DNA of 64,000 nucleotides, from the NCBI GenBank assembly GCA_964628835.1, contig CAZVME010000006.1, positions 7,115 through 71,114 on the forward strand, read 5' to 3'. Both the position numbers and the translations under genes were made by a program. The stretch's first letter is position 1. Every line of letters begins with the position of its first letter. Shown piece by piece: positions 8,017-16,199 of this stretch. Source of the stretch: JAAGZL01 sp964628835. Lineage in GTDB: Bacteria; Pseudomonadota; Gammaproteobacteria; Chromatiales; Chromatiaceae. The notes beneath the pieces are model-generated. The model did no database searches, was not told where the DNA came from, and worked only from the letters and a program-made list of their open reading frames with translations.

Positions 8017-8451
8017 TTATTGGGTTTGTATTTTCTCTAGGTCGACGAGGGAACAGCTGGTTTTTCGTGTCGACTTACATTCCTCATCTCCCGGGAACAA
8101 ATCAAATGAACAGCTTTTATTCTGTAACATTATCCAATCTTCCTTGGAGTAGGCATTATGGGGAAGGTTTGCAGGGAAGTAGACGCACCCCCCACAGACA
8201 TCTTTGGTTGCATCATACTTTTTGACATAGTAGGTGAAAGAATTATCTTGTTCGTTAGACGCAATAAGTTCGTTCCCTGTACGCTTACACCAGGAGGGGA
8301 TATCAAGCTGAGTTCCAGGATCTGTAGCAATGATCTGCAGTACATTACCTTCAATTAATTTTTTGACTGTTTTGTTTGTCTCCACCATGGGCATTGGGCA
8401 ACATTTACCGCTGGTGTCTAAGACCTTTGTCACTTCAATTCGGTCATTCAT
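8017..8451 (-). CDS. TusA-family sulfur carrier with Cys-rich C-terminal extension
   Basis: Residues 5-80 form a TusA (SirA-like) domain with the CPxP motif GKCCPMPMVET; Cys18 is the predicted persulfide carrier. TusA proteins move sulfane sulfur between rhodaneses, DsrE proteins and downstream enzymes in the cytoplasm of sulfur oxidisers. This one is 144 residues, nearly twice the usual size; the extra half holds a CGGC motif (near residue 88) and four more Cys, suggesting metal or disulfide chemistry. It lies between two dsrE-like genes, 13 bp from the upstream one. Confidence 0.85.
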   Translation of the reverse strand: MNDRIEVTKVLDTSGKCCPMPMVETNKTVKKLIEGNVLQIIATDPGTQLDIPSWCKRTGNELIASNEQDNSFTYYVKKYDATKDVCGGCVYFPANLPHNAYSKEDWIMLQNKSCSFDLFPGDEECKSTRKTSCSLVDLEKIQTQ

Positions 8452-8464
8452 GATTTAATTTCCT

Positions 8465-8881
8465 TTAGAAGTATTGATAGTGATCTGCACTAATCATATG
8501 CTCGTTCAGGAACCATGAAGCACCGACAATTCCTTCTGCCTCTGGAATCAGGTTGTCCTTTCTCACGTCAAAAATATTGGCTGCCAGGCTACAGGCATAA
8601 TAGCGAACGTCACCGGTCTCTTTAATAGCCCTGAGCAGAGTATTGATATCATTAGGCAGGCCGGCATCGGCTACACGCCCCCGCACCCATGCATCTTTAT
8701 CTGCGTGGTTACCACCAACTACTATTTGCTTTGCACCCTCTTTGGTCAGCGCCCGTACCGCCCAGTTTACAAACAGAATTTCAACTTCGGCCCCCTCAGA
8801 TGCTTCTAAATAGGCAAATGCCAGTGGGGTCAGAATTTTGTCATACTCATCATCACGAATAACAATGGCTAGTTTTTTCAT
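8465..8881 (-). CDS. Cytoplasmic DsrE-family protein
   Basis: A 138-residue protein without a signal peptide. The opening strand KKLAIVIRDDEYDKILTPLA, the central AEVEILFVNWAVRALTKEG and the Cys-containing RYYACSLAANIF fit the DsrE/DsrE2-like sulfurtransferase fold, with that Cys as the likely active residue. It is the first gene of the operon. A GGAG ribosome site precedes the ATG, and an operator-like palindrome lies only 13 bp upstream of the start, so this operon is probably repressed by the adjacent TetR protein. Confidence 0.78.
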   Translation of the reverse strand: MKKLAIVIRDDEYDKILTPLAFAYLEASEGAEVEILFVNWAVRALTKEGAKQIVVGGNHADKDAWVRGRVADAGLPNDINTLLRAIKETGDVRYYACSLAANIFDVRKDNLIPEAEGIVGASWFLNEHMISADHYQYF

Positions 8882-8893
8882 TTATAACTCCAA

Positions 8894-8913
8894 TAGAACG
8901 AACGCTCGTTCTA
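8894..8913. promoter_or_regulatory. TetR-type operator, dsrE-tusA operon side
   Basis: TAGAACGAACGCTCGTTCTA is a 20-bp palindrome with mismatch only at the two inner symmetric positions. The same half-site (CGAACG/CGTTC) recurs at 9533-9554 on the other side of the tetR gene. It overlaps the region just upstream of the dsrE ribosome site. Confidence 0.75.
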
Positions 8914-8932
8914 TTTTGTAGGTAAAAAAAGA

Positions 8933-9523
8933 CTATGTTGCAACAGCCCTCCATGAACAGATCCAGATTTCATCCAAATAGCTCGAAAGGGATCGCTTGA
9001 GCAAACCATCCATGCTTGAGGTAATCATCCTGATTGCGCCGCCGAACAGGCAGGTGGAGGCAACCATCAAATCCATCTTTTGGATTTCGCCTGTGGTCAT
9101 CCCCTCTTTTACAAACCCTCTCATGATGTCGAAAGGCTTTGATGAGCAGACGGGTTGCTCGTTGGGAAGGAATTCACGGTGTTTTGAATAGAGCATGAAC
9201 TCCATAATTTCAGGTTCATGCTGGGTAATATTAAACAGGAGTTCAAACACTGCACGGCAACGGTCATGTGCTGTGTGGTGGCTATTTTCGATCTTGGTGA
9301 GTTCTGAACTCATGCGCTCAACCATGTCGTTATATAGCGCTCTCGCCACACCCTCTTTATCTTTGAAGTGATGGTAAATTGAACCGATGCTGACCCCGGA
9401 TTCACGTGCAATGTCGTGTACTGACGTGTTGAAGTAACCCCGTCCGGTAAATAACGACAGCGTTGCTGACAAGATCTGCGCCTGAGTATCTCTAGGGGTT
9501 TTTTTGTTGGCTACATGGTTCAT
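8933..9523 (-). CDS. TetR-family repressor of the sulfur-carrier operon
   Basis: A 196-residue regulator. Residues 12-58 form the TetR helix-turn-helix: QAQILSATLSLFTGRGYFNT then SVHDIARESGVSIGSIYHHF, with the canonical GSIYHHFKDKEGV end. The C-terminal ligand domain is diverse and its inducer cannot be read. The gene is codirectional with, and 51 bp upstream of, the dsrE-tusA-dsrE genes; matching palindromes lie before both tetR itself and the operon. Autoregulation plus operon control is the simplest reading. Confidence 0.88.
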   Translation of the reverse strand: MNHVANKKTPRDTQAQILSATLSLFTGRGYFNTSVHDIARESGVSIGSIYHHFKDKEGVARALYNDMVERMSSELTKIENSHHTAHDRCRAVFELLFNITQHEPEIMEFMLYSKHREFLPNEQPVCSSKPFDIMRGFVKEGMTTGEIQKMDLMVASTCLFGGAIRMITSSMDGLLKRSLSSYLDEIWICSWRAVAT

Positions 9524-9532
9524 TGGGTAATA

Positions 9533-9554
9533 CTAGATCGAACGTTCGTTCTAG
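9533..9554. promoter_or_regulatory. TetR-type operator, tetR side
   Basis: A 22-bp palindrome centred on CGAACGTTCG, with a single mismatched symmetric pair, 9 bp upstream of the tetR start codon. It shares its core with the palindrome at 8894-8913. Confidence 0.75.
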
Positions 9555-9687
9555 TCAAGAGGGTATGCAGGAACCAATCCTTCCACAGTGCCTTTAGTGG
9601 CAGGAAGTAAGACGGCTAAGGTTGCATCACGATGATTTACCAAATCCAGGTCTGGCTGGTACTCGATAGGCTGAGATCGGTTTGCAG

Positions 9688-10728
9688 CTACCCCACCATC
9701 AGGTAGTCGTGGCCACGGCGATATCCCATCCCATGCAGCTGGGTGGCAATGTCGTCACGTGCTCCATGGTTTGCAACGTAGCCCAGGACGAATGGGGCGG
9801 AGTTCTCTTGAAGCCACTCCGGTGACACCACGGGCACGTTATTGAGTCTGTTGCCAATCTTGTTTGGGTCGATATCTATCCAGGCCTTTGGGGTCAAACC
9901 ATGATCCAGCAGATGCTGGCAACGCTTCCTGGTCTTTCTTCCCGCGCCCCAGATGACAAAATTATTGCAATGTTTCAATAGCCTAGGCTCCCGGCTAAGA
10001 TAGGATGCACGCAGGATATCAAATGCCTCACGACTGCAGCGCTCATCCACTCGGGAGGTGCGCTCCGGGTATTCTCGCCACTCCAGCAGCTCCTCTGGTA
10101 GCTTGGTCATCCGTAGCCCGGCATGGTGAATGCGCAGCCACAGATCATAGTCTTCCGGAAACAGGCCGTTACGGTAACCACTGAGTTGGATAATCGGATC
10201 ACGCCGGAATATGACGCTGGGGTGTACCAACGGGGACTCGATATAGATCTCGTCTGCAATATCCCGTGGGGTTATGCAGCTGTTCTGCCAGCGCATGTAT
10301 TCGCGAAACCCGGCCTGAATGATCTCTGGTGGGAATAGTGTTACGAAGGATCCCAGGACGGTGATGTTCGGGTTTTGCTGCATGTAATCATATTGAAGTT
10401 GCAGGCGTTGTGGTGACATCCTGTCATCAGCGTCCATGCGTGCGATCAGTTGGGATGCACAGTGCTCCAGTCCGTAGTTGAGTGCAGGGACCAGGCCGGA
10501 GCCGGGGTTGTGCAGGATGTGTATTTTCGGATTGTTGCTAGCGTGTGTTTGTAGTATCGTCACCGAGGCGTCGTTGGAGTTGTCGTTGATAGCGATTAGC
10601 TCGTAGTCGCCAAAGGTCTGGCCCTGGATAGAGTGCAGACACTCTTCTATGGTGGATTCAGCGTTGCGAAACGGTAGCAGGATCGATATGGCCGGAGCCA
10701 GGCGGTCACTCTCCAATGATGCGTTCAT
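9688..10728 (-). CDS. Family 2 glycosyltransferase with C-terminal Rossmann-like domain
   Basis: The N-terminal half is a GT-A fold: ISILLPFRNAESTIEECLHS, IAINDNSNDAS, and the metal-binding DxD in RMDADDRM. The C-terminal 90 residues (FVIWGAGRKTRKRCQHLL...) look like a nucleotide-binding Rossmann unit with a GAG motif, a combination seen in some bacterial GT2 proteins. The family moves a sugar from a nucleotide donor; donor and acceptor are unknown. I chose the ATG at 10728, which overlaps the upstream small gene by 23 bp; a longer start at 10776 is possible. No strong ribosome site is visible at either. Confidence 0.85.
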   Translation of the reverse strand: MNASLESDRLAPAISILLPFRNAESTIEECLHSIQGQTFGDYELIAINDNSNDASVTILQTHASNNPKIHILHNPGSGLVPALNYGLEHCASQLIARMDADDRMSPQRLQLQYDYMQQNPNITVLGSFVTLFPPEIIQAGFREYMRWQNSCITPRDIADEIYIESPLVHPSVIFRRDPIIQLSGYRNGLFPEDYDLWLRIHHAGLRMTKLPEELLEWREYPERTSRVDERCSREAFDILRASYLSREPRLLKHCNNFVIWGAGRKTRKRCQHLLDHGLTPKAWIDIDPNKIGNRLNNVPVVSPEWLQENSAPFVLGYVANHGARDDIATQLHGMGYRRGHDYLMVG

Positions 10729-10921
10729 CACGGGGGGTGAGTAGCAACTTTTCTGCATTCGACTTGTTGGTGGCATGGATCATGCGGCAGATCATCTCTG
10801 ACTCTGCTGGTTCAGTTTTTCGCAGTTCGTTGACTTTGACCTTCGCCTCGCGGTATTTCTCAAAGGCCTCAACGTGTTCCAGTTTGTTCTCTGGAGAGAT
10901 TTTATAGACATAATATGGCAT
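10706..10921 (-). CDS. Small conserved-type protein, unknown function (71 aa)
   Basis: A 71-residue charged protein beginning MPYYVYKISPENKLEHVE and continuing as a predicted helix rich in Lys and Glu. The opening beta strand followed by a helix resembles small proteins found in sulfur-oxidising gammaproteobacteria, but I do not recognise a named family. It overlaps the start of the glycosyltransferase gene, suggesting co-translation. Confidence 0.6.
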   Translation of the reverse strand: MPYYVYKISPENKLEHVEAFEKYREAKVKVNELRKTEPAESEMICRMIHATNKSNAEKLLLTPRDERIIGE

Positions 10922-11049
10922 CTGTTATGAAGTTCCTGCTGTGGTTGGTTTACAGAATGTGGCTGTTGTGTCCTGATAGTATTGTATCGGCCTATTGTAG
11001 CTCGACTCCATGGATTAGTTAAACTGGCGGGTGGTTCTGAACGTTCTAA

Positions 11050-11403
11050 CTATTTTGGTGGCTTGTTGCAACAGGGTGGTGCTGGTGACTTGGCGTTGGT
11101 TCTGGCGTTGTCGTCCAGATACTCGTACCAGTTGCCCCTGACCCGGTGCCACCAGCCTTGGGCAGGAGGGAAACCGGTATCTTCCAGGGTCTCGGAGATG
11201 GCTCCGAAACTGGTAATGGTCGCATTATAGAGAACCCGTAGGCGTTTCCTGTCTAAACAAATTTCAGTTTGGATAACACCGGGCGCCGTTGCCAGCGCCT
11301 TCTCCACTGCCATTGCATCAGCAGGGTGGGATAAGGCGGGTAGTTTAATACCATGGCATGCCTCCCATGCCGTCTGTGGTTTTATGGATGCCCGGTGTTG
11401 CAT
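11050..11403 (-). CDS. Heavy-metal-associated (HMA)-like small protein
   Basis: Using the ATG at 11403, four bases after the stop of the upstream cytochrome gene, the protein is about 117 residues. The middle segment, VEKALATAPGVIQTEICLDRKRL followed by FGAISETLEDTGFPPAQG, has the beta-alpha-beta beta-alpha-beta pattern of HMA metallochaperone domains, but the usual CxxC is absent; a single Cys sits in the TEICLD strand. It is the last gene of a probable metal-linked operon. The HMA call rests on pattern only. An alternative start at 11448 would overlap the upstream gene. Confidence 0.6.
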   Translation of the reverse strand: MQHRASIKPQTAWEACHGIKLPALSHPADAMAVEKALATAPGVIQTEICLDRKRLRVLYNATITSFGAISETLEDTGFPPAQGWWHRVRGNWYEYLDDNARTNAKSPAPPCCNKPPK

Positions 11404-11407
11404 TGCT

Positions 11408-11863
11408 CTATAGGGTCCGTAGAAAGTGAATGATTCTCCAGCGGTCATCTTGGGTTATGGCTGTCTTGAAGGCTGGCATGGCGGTCCTGAACTGCACCCC
11501 GCCATCACTGATAGTCCACATCAGGTAGTTGTCACGGGATAGCATGGGCATCCGAGCGAGTCTGGCAAGATTAGCGGGGCGGGGGGTTAGGGCGCGTGCG
11601 GCCACTCCGTCCCCCATTCCGCGTGGGCCGTGGCAACTGGCGCAGTAGGCCTGAAACAGTTGTGCTCCCCGCTGTTTGTTCTCTGCTGATGGTGGTAGAG
11701 GATTGCGCATATTGCTGTAAGGTGTCGGTATGCCTCCGGGACGCATGCCCTGATGATGGCGATAAGGGCTGTGGTCCATCATCATGCCCATTGCAGTAGC
11801 GCCGTCTGGCGCCAGCAGCAGAGGTAGGGTGGAAGCTAAAATAACTCCGGCTGTTCGGTTCAT
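11408..11863 (-). CDS. Exported monoheme cytochrome c
   Basis: A 151-residue protein with a signal peptide (residues 1-24), a Met/His-rich N-terminal segment (MGMMMDHSPYRHHQGM) suggestive of copper binding, and a class I cytochrome c domain: CASCH heme site in AYCASCHGPRGMGDG, and Met ligand in RTAMPAFKTAIT. It would carry electrons in the periplasm. It lies within the DUF411/DUF4399 operon. Confidence 0.85.
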   Translation of the reverse strand: MNRTAGVILASTLPLLLAPDGATAMGMMMDHSPYRHHQGMRPGGIPTPYSNMRNPLPPSAENKQRGAQLFQAYCASCHGPRGMGDGVAARALTPRPANLARLARMPMLSRDNYLMWTISDGGVQFRTAMPAFKTAITQDDRWRIIHFLRTL

Positions 11864-11876
11864 TATCTATACCTCA

Positions 11877-12314
11877 TTATTTGACGGTGATGCTGATTTT
11901 CTCCGATAAAAGTGGTGGGTTATGTGGTTCATGCCCTTCATCGGTCAGCAATATCTGGAGTGTGTGTTGGCCAGTTGGAAGTTCTATCTTTGCCTCTGAT
12001 TCACCCCTATCGTAGTGAATCACATGCGGATTATATGGAAGTGGCTGCTCCATATCAGGCAGCTTATCCATGTCCACCAGCAGGTGGTGATGACCAGCAA
12101 CATGTTTGCGTTTGGCGCCATCGCCAGCGGTGGTAACGCCAAACCCCTGTATGCCAAATATCACCGTAAACTGACCGCTGATGCTTGCGCCATCTTTTGG
12201 ATTTACAAAAAACACCCTGGCACCTTCCGGCGGTGAGTGTGCCGCGGCCGCAGCAGCTGTGAAAATCAATACCAGGATCAGGCTGAATAGAGTTGTGGCT
12301 TTGGTATCAGGCAT
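11877..12314 (-). CDS. DUF4399 exported protein
   Basis: With the ATG at 12314 (4 nt after the upstream stop, preceded by GTAGGT) the protein is 145 residues with a clear signal peptide. The body has the DUF4399 pattern: ARVFFVNPKDGASISGQFTV, the VAGHHHLLVDMDKLP histidine cluster and GQHTLQILLTDEGHEPH. The family is periplasmic with an immunoglobulin-like fold; its function is not established. The His cluster and neighbours hint at metal binding. Confidence 0.82.
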   Translation of the reverse strand: MPDTKATTLFSLILVLIFTAAAAAAHSPPEGARVFFVNPKDGASISGQFTVIFGIQGFGVTTAGDGAKRKHVAGHHHLLVDMDKLPDMEQPLPYNPHVIHYDRGESEAKIELPTGQHTLQILLTDEGHEPHNPPLLSEKISITVK

Positions 12315-12318
12315 ACGG

Positions 12319-12774
12319 TTACCTACTGGTGTAGATGGTTGTTCTACCTGTCTGATCAAAGGTTACAACGTCATAGGCGTCTTTTCTCGAGCCCTCCATT
12401 CCTGGTGAGCCCATGGGCATACCGGGGACGGCCAGGCCTTTGATTGCCGGTTTCTCCTTTAGCATTCTGGCCACCACGTCAGCCGGTACATGTCCTTCGA
12501 TCACATAACCATCAACCACTGCCGTATGGCAGGATTGCAGACTGGGTGGTACGCCAATCTGCTGTTTTATGGGCTGCATATTGTGGCTATTGTGCTCTTG
12601 AACTCTGAAGCCGTTCGCCTTCATGTGGCTGATCCATTTGCCGCAACAGCCACAGGTGGGGCTTTTATAGACTACGATGTCGGCAGCTACCGACTGGTTC
12701 TGATGTAGCAGGATGGCGCCAATAAAAATGGCTGCCCCAGTTATGATCCAGGAAAATTGTTTGCTGTGTGTCAT
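12319..12774 (-). CDS. DUF411 (CopG-like) exported metal-binding protein
   Basis: A 151-residue protein: signal peptide, then VVYKSPTCGCCGKWISHMKA, the DUF411 Cys motif, followed by LQSCHTAVVDGYVIEGHVPADVV, the conserved second Cys and GHVP motif, and a terminal GMPMGSPGMEG loop. DUF411 proteins accompany copper and silver resistance genes and are proposed periplasmic copper chaperones or reductases. It sits between a cytochrome lipoprotein and DUF4399. Confidence 0.9.
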   Translation of the reverse strand: MTHSKQFSWIITGAAIFIGAILLHQNQSVAADIVVYKSPTCGCCGKWISHMKANGFRVQEHNSHNMQPIKQQIGVPPSLQSCHTAVVDGYVIEGHVPADVVARMLKEKPAIKGLAVPGMPMGSPGMEGSRKDAYDVVTFDQTGRTTIYTSR

Positions 12775-12801
12775 CTGCTTCTCTCGTTTGATTAGTGTGA
12801 A

Positions 12802-13290
12802 TTAACCCTTGTTGGCGCGTCTTGCTGCCATAGAGTTGCGTTCGCTCCAGGTGTGGTAGATCTGGTCGGACCAGTGTGACTGCACCCACGCCAGGATGTC
12901 GTCGATCTGTTGTGGCTTTAGCTTGGAGCCGAACCCCGGCATGGTGCCACCCAGTGGCACACCTCCGTTTGTTACCGTCCTGCGCAATATGGACAGTGGG
13001 TGATGCCAGGTGTGGGCAGTTCCGTTCAGTGGTGGTGGTGGCAGCTTTCCATTGGCGTCCAGCTTCTTCCAGTTGCTGGTTCCCGCTGCATCCGGTTTGT
13101 GGCATACAGCGCAGTTGGCCTGAAACAGGGTGTTTCCTCTGGTGACCTGGGACTGGCTGTACCAGCGCTGGCTCTGATCATAGACAGGTGTGGTTGCCAG
13201 CTCAGCGGCTGGTTTGCCACTGTCTCCACAACCGGCAAGCAATAGCGTTGCCATAGCGAGCAGAGTGCCAAGGGTAATAGTATTCTTCAT
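12802..13290 (-). CDS. Cytochrome c lipoprotein
   Basis: A 162-residue protein with a lipoprotein signal (ATLLLAGC, lipidated Cys at residue 21) and a class I cytochrome c domain: heme site in QANCAVCHKPDAAG, Met ligand in GGTMPGFGSKL, and closing helix PQQIDDILAWVQSHW. It would be membrane-tethered in the periplasm and act with the downstream soluble cytochrome or with the metal-handling proteins of the cluster. Confidence 0.88.
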   Translation of the reverse strand: MKNTITLGTLLAMATLLLAGCGDSGKPAAELATTPVYDQSQRWYSQSQVTRGNTLFQANCAVCHKPDAAGTSNWKKLDANGKLPPPPLNGTAHTWHHPLSILRRTVTNGGVPLGGTMPGFGSKLKPQQIDDILAWVQSHWSDQIYHTWSERNSMAARRANKG

Positions 13291-13430
13291 GTATGCTCCA
13301 ACGGATGTGTTGTTAGTTCACAACAACACATGGTTGACTCTATCTATTTGGAAAACAGCGTCAGGCTAAGGCTCCTGCCCTGTATCCGAACGGGTGTGAG
13401 ACCAGTGGTCTCAGCACTGTTTGGTGGGGT

Positions 13431-13799
13431 TCAGGACCAGGGCGGTCGGATGGGGGGAGATGTATTCCAGTGCGGGGGAGTGGTATCAAAAAAACGGCCG
13501 TGTGCTATAGCTGGGTGGTCAATGCCGAAGCTGTGGTCCGGTATCAATGCTGGTGCAACACTGCAGAATGAGCAGGAGTCGGTGCTACAGCTGTTCGAGT
13601 CGCAGAGATCTGGCGTATTACAGTTCTGACAGTCAGGAGCCATATTAGACATGTCTGGCATCTGCTGGGTGTCAGGGGTGTGATTCATCGGCCCCATGTC
13701 GCCGGACATTGCCATCTGAAACGGGGCAATAATCAGCAGCAGGGCCAGGATGATATGCAAACTACTTTTTGCGGATCTCTGCATGCGCTCAAGTCTCAC
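13431..13799 (-). CDS. Exported Met/Cys-rich small protein, probably metal-binding
   Basis: A 122-residue frame with GTG start preceded by GAGGG; the signal peptide is ILALLLIIAPFQMAMSG. It is followed by a Met-rich stretch (MGPMNH, QMPDMSNM) and then a Cys cluster with seven Cys in about 30 residues (CQNCNTPDLCDSNSCSTDSC), ending in a Pro/Trp tail (TSPPIRPPWS). Similar small exported proteins occur in copper operons. No family name can be assigned with confidence. It heads the operon, 140 bp upstream of the cytochrome lipoprotein gene. Confidence 0.65.
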   Translation of the reverse strand: MRLERMQRSAKSSLHIILALLLIIAPFQMAMSGDMGPMNHTPDTQQMPDMSNMAPDCQNCNTPDLCDSNSCSTDSCSFCSVAPALIPDHSFGIDHPAIAHGRFFDTTPPHWNTSPPIRPPWS

Positions 13800-13926
13800 A
13801 CGGATGTACCCTCAATAAAAGCCTTAATCTGTTCGTCTCGGATTATACAAAAAAGTTCCATTGCCCCAAGCTACAGGGATTAGATATGGTCTACCACCCT
13901 AGCTCAAACCGGAGTGGGTTATAGGG

Positions 13927-14403
13927 TTAGAGAAACTCCCACTGGTCAAAGCAGGCGGCCTGGCCGCAGTAAGCGCCCTTCCGGTCCAGAAGATTCCATA
14001 GGGTGGAATTCTTGATTCGAAATCGTCTGCCGCTGGCTGATATGCGGATCCCTGAATAGTCTTTGCAGTAGCCCTGTGCGGCAACCTGTTGCAGTATGTC
14101 AGCCCGTTGCTGCCGATTTATGGCTTCGGCTGACTTGCGGGAAGGCAGGCGGGTAAAGTCGTCCCATTCAAACTCAAACAGCTCCAGGGCCAGTGCGTTG
14201 CCATAGTTGAATATGGGGTCACCCTCTATTCCATGAGATACCACCACGAATGGGGCGGTGAAGGCACCGCACGCAGTTTTAATACCGTTGTTGTCTGGGG
14301 TGAGCAGTTCTTGTCCGGTCCAGTGGTGATAGCTTTGCAGCATAATTGCCACGTGCTCGTGGTGAAAGCCATTTGCCGGGCCTGGCATCCCTTGCATCTC
14401 CAT
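13927..14403 (-). CDS. MEKHLA-domain protein
   Basis: A 158-residue soluble protein matching the bacterial MEKHLA family almost end to end: HHWTGQELL, then FVVVSHGIEGDPIFNYGN, WDDFTRLPSRKSAE, YSGIRISASGRRFRI and NSTLWNLLDRKGAYCGQAA. The fold is PAS-like, and a sensory or ligand-binding role is suspected but not established. It is 2 bp downstream of nfo on the same strand. Confidence 0.88.
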   Translation of the reverse strand: MEMQGMPGPANGFHHEHVAIMLQSYHHWTGQELLTPDNNGIKTACGAFTAPFVVVSHGIEGDPIFNYGNALALELFEFEWDDFTRLPSRKSAEAINRQQRADILQQVAAQGYCKDYSGIRISASGRRFRIKNSTLWNLLDRKGAYCGQAACFDQWEFL

Positions 14404-14405
14404 GG

Positions 14406-15248
14406 CTATTTTTGCAGGGCGTATAGCTGCTCAATCTCCTGCGCCCAGATGTCGCTGTCTACGGTCTCCAGGACCATGGGGATCTCGTCAAAACGGTCGT
14501 CATTCATGATGTAGCTGAACAGGTCCCATCCTATCTTGCCCTGGCCCAGGCTCTCATGTCGGTCTACGCGTGATCCCAGATCTGGCTTGGAGTCATTCAG
14601 ATGCATCCCGCGCAGGTAGTTGAAACCTACAATGGAATCAAACTCTGAGAAGGTGGTGTCGCAGTCAGCATGGGTGCGTAGATCATAGCCTGAGGTAAAG
14701 GTGTGGCAGGTGTCGAGACAGACGCCGATGCGGGATTTGTCCTCCACGCCGTCGATGATGCTGGCGAGATGTTCAAATCTGTAGCCCAGGTTAGAACCCT
14801 GTCCGGCGGTGTTCTCAATAACAGCTATTACATCCTGGGTCTGTTCCAGCGCCCAGTTGAGTGATTCCGCCACCAGTGACAGGCTCTGCTCCTCTGGGAT
14901 CTGGCGTAGGTGACTACCCGGATGGAAGTTCAGTAGCTTTAGACCCAGCTGCTCACAGCGCTGCATCTCATCTAGAAAGGCGTGGCGTGATTTTTCCAGC
15001 CGTTCCGGTTCAGGGTGGCCCAGATTGATCAGATAGCCGTCGTGGGGCAGCACATGCTCGGCTGCTATACCAATTTGGCTAAGGTTGCTTTTAAACTTCT
15101 GGATGTTGTTTTCGCTGTATGGCTTTGCCTGCCACTGACGCTGGTTCTTGGTGAACATGGCAAAGGCTCTGGCGCCTATGCTCTCGGCATTGAGCGGAGC
15201 GTTTTCCACCCCGCCGCTAATACTGACATGGGCTCCAATACGTTTCAT
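14406..15248 (-). CDS. nfo: Deoxyribonuclease IV (AP endonuclease)
   Basis: A 280-residue TIM-barrel endonuclease IV. The opening is MKRIGAHVSISGGVENAP; metal ligands lie in LKLLNFHPGSH, VIENTAGQG, GVCLDTCHTFTSGYD, RGMHLNDSKPDLGSRVDRHE and the closing ETVD. It cleaves 5' of abasic sites during base excision repair, using a trinuclear zinc centre. Start taken at the ATG of 15248, though the frame also opens two codons earlier with TTG. Confidence 0.95.
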   Translation of the reverse strand: MKRIGAHVSISGGVENAPLNAESIGARAFAMFTKNQRQWQAKPYSENNIQKFKSNLSQIGIAAEHVLPHDGYLINLGHPEPERLEKSRHAFLDEMQRCEQLGLKLLNFHPGSHLRQIPEEQSLSLVAESLNWALEQTQDVIAVIENTAGQGSNLGYRFEHLASIIDGVEDKSRIGVCLDTCHTFTSGYDLRTHADCDTTFSEFDSIVGFNYLRGMHLNDSKPDLGSRVDRHESLGQGKIGWDLFSYIMNDDRFDEIPMVLETVDSDIWAQEIEQLYALQK

Positions 15249-15323
15249 ATACAACTCAATTAATGGTGGTTGAACAGGTATTACTGATGGTACTGCAGGG
15301 AGGGGTGAAGGGCTAGAGTTGGG

Positions 15324-16199
15324 TTATCCCCAGGTGCGGAAACGCCCGGTATCCACGTGAATAAAGTTGGCTTGTGGGTAGTAACCTACGCCACCGGCAC
15401 GCATGGAGAGGGCGGCTTTACGCAGGTTTGACAGGTCGGTGCCAGGGAGCCTGATATCAATGGCGCGTCCGCGCATGTGTAGGCTTCTTTTGGCGACGCC
15501 TCCACTACGTGAGCTAAGCATCCGGTTGGTCTTGGGAGAGCGGTATCCAGAGATGATATGAAACTCTTTGCGGCTGCCGATTCTTAGTTGCAGATCATGC
15601 AGAATATCCATTAGGCCTGCATCTATGCGGTGCTTGTCACCAGTGCGGTGGTCGCGCAGGAAGTGGGCCATGTCACGCATGGTTTCAGGTATATACTTGC
15701 CGTCTTCCCAGTAGGTGGCCCGGATCTTTTCACCGGTGTGAAGGTTTCTCAGCTGTATCTTTCTCTCACCCCTGGAGGCAAGTATGCGCTTCCTGGAGTA
15801 GCTCTTTTTCTTTTTGGCTATGACCTTCTTGGATTTGGTGCGCTGGGCAATTTTGGTCTTGATTCTGCTCTTGGTCTTCTTGACTATTCTGCGAACCTTG
15901 GATGCTGGCCTGGTATTGCTGAGGATCTCAGGTTCGAATACCCCTGTCAGTTGTTCGGAAAGATCTAGGATTTCTGGTTCGAATACTCCCGCCAGTGGCT
16001 CCGTATATTCAACCATTTCCGGGACAACGATTTCGTTGGCGATGGTGGGCATGGCTTCGATGAAATCCAGACCAACTAGTTCATCTTTAATGATATTCTC
16101 GCTGAACATCAAGGCCTTGGGTAACAGGGCTGCTGCTACGCCGGTGGAGCAGGCGACAAAACGCCTCCGTGAGGTGTCGACGGCGGCGTCGCAGAACAT
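15324..16199 (-). CDS. DUF882/YcbK-like murein peptidase with Tat-type signal
   Basis: Residues 10-35 form a twin-arginine signal (TSRRRFVACSTGVAAALLPKA). A long basic linker follows (KKTKSRIKTKIAQRTKSKK and more), then the DUF882 (peptidase M15-like) domain: EFHIISGYRSPKTNRML, SLHMRGRAIDIRL with the His-x-x-Gly-x-Ala-x-Asp zinc motif, and NFIHVDTG with the final His. YcbK of E. coli is a murein endopeptidase (MepK). The gene follows an ycbB-like L,D-transpeptidase, the same order as in E. coli, which supports a cell-wall role. The strongly basic linker of about 45 residues is unusual. Confidence 0.88.
   Translation of the reverse strand: MFCDAAVDTSRRRFVACSTGVAAALLPKALMFSENIIKDELVGLDFIEAMPTIANEIVVPEMVEYTEPLAGVFEPEILDLSEQLTGVFEPEILSNTRPASKVRRIVKKTKSRIKTKIAQRTKSKKVIAKKKKSYSRKRILASRGERKIQLRNLHTGEKIRATYWEDGKYIPETMRDMAHFLRDHRTGDKHRIDAGLMDILHDLQLRIGSRKEFHIISGYRSPKTNRMLSSRSGGVAKRSLHMRGRAIDIRLPGTDLSNLRKAALSMRAGGVGYYPQANFIHVDTGRFRTWG

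Noticed and set aside
11596..11799. Short plus-strand frames in the metal-linked operon
   Set aside because: Shadows of the minus-strand genes, which have signal peptides and heme motifs.
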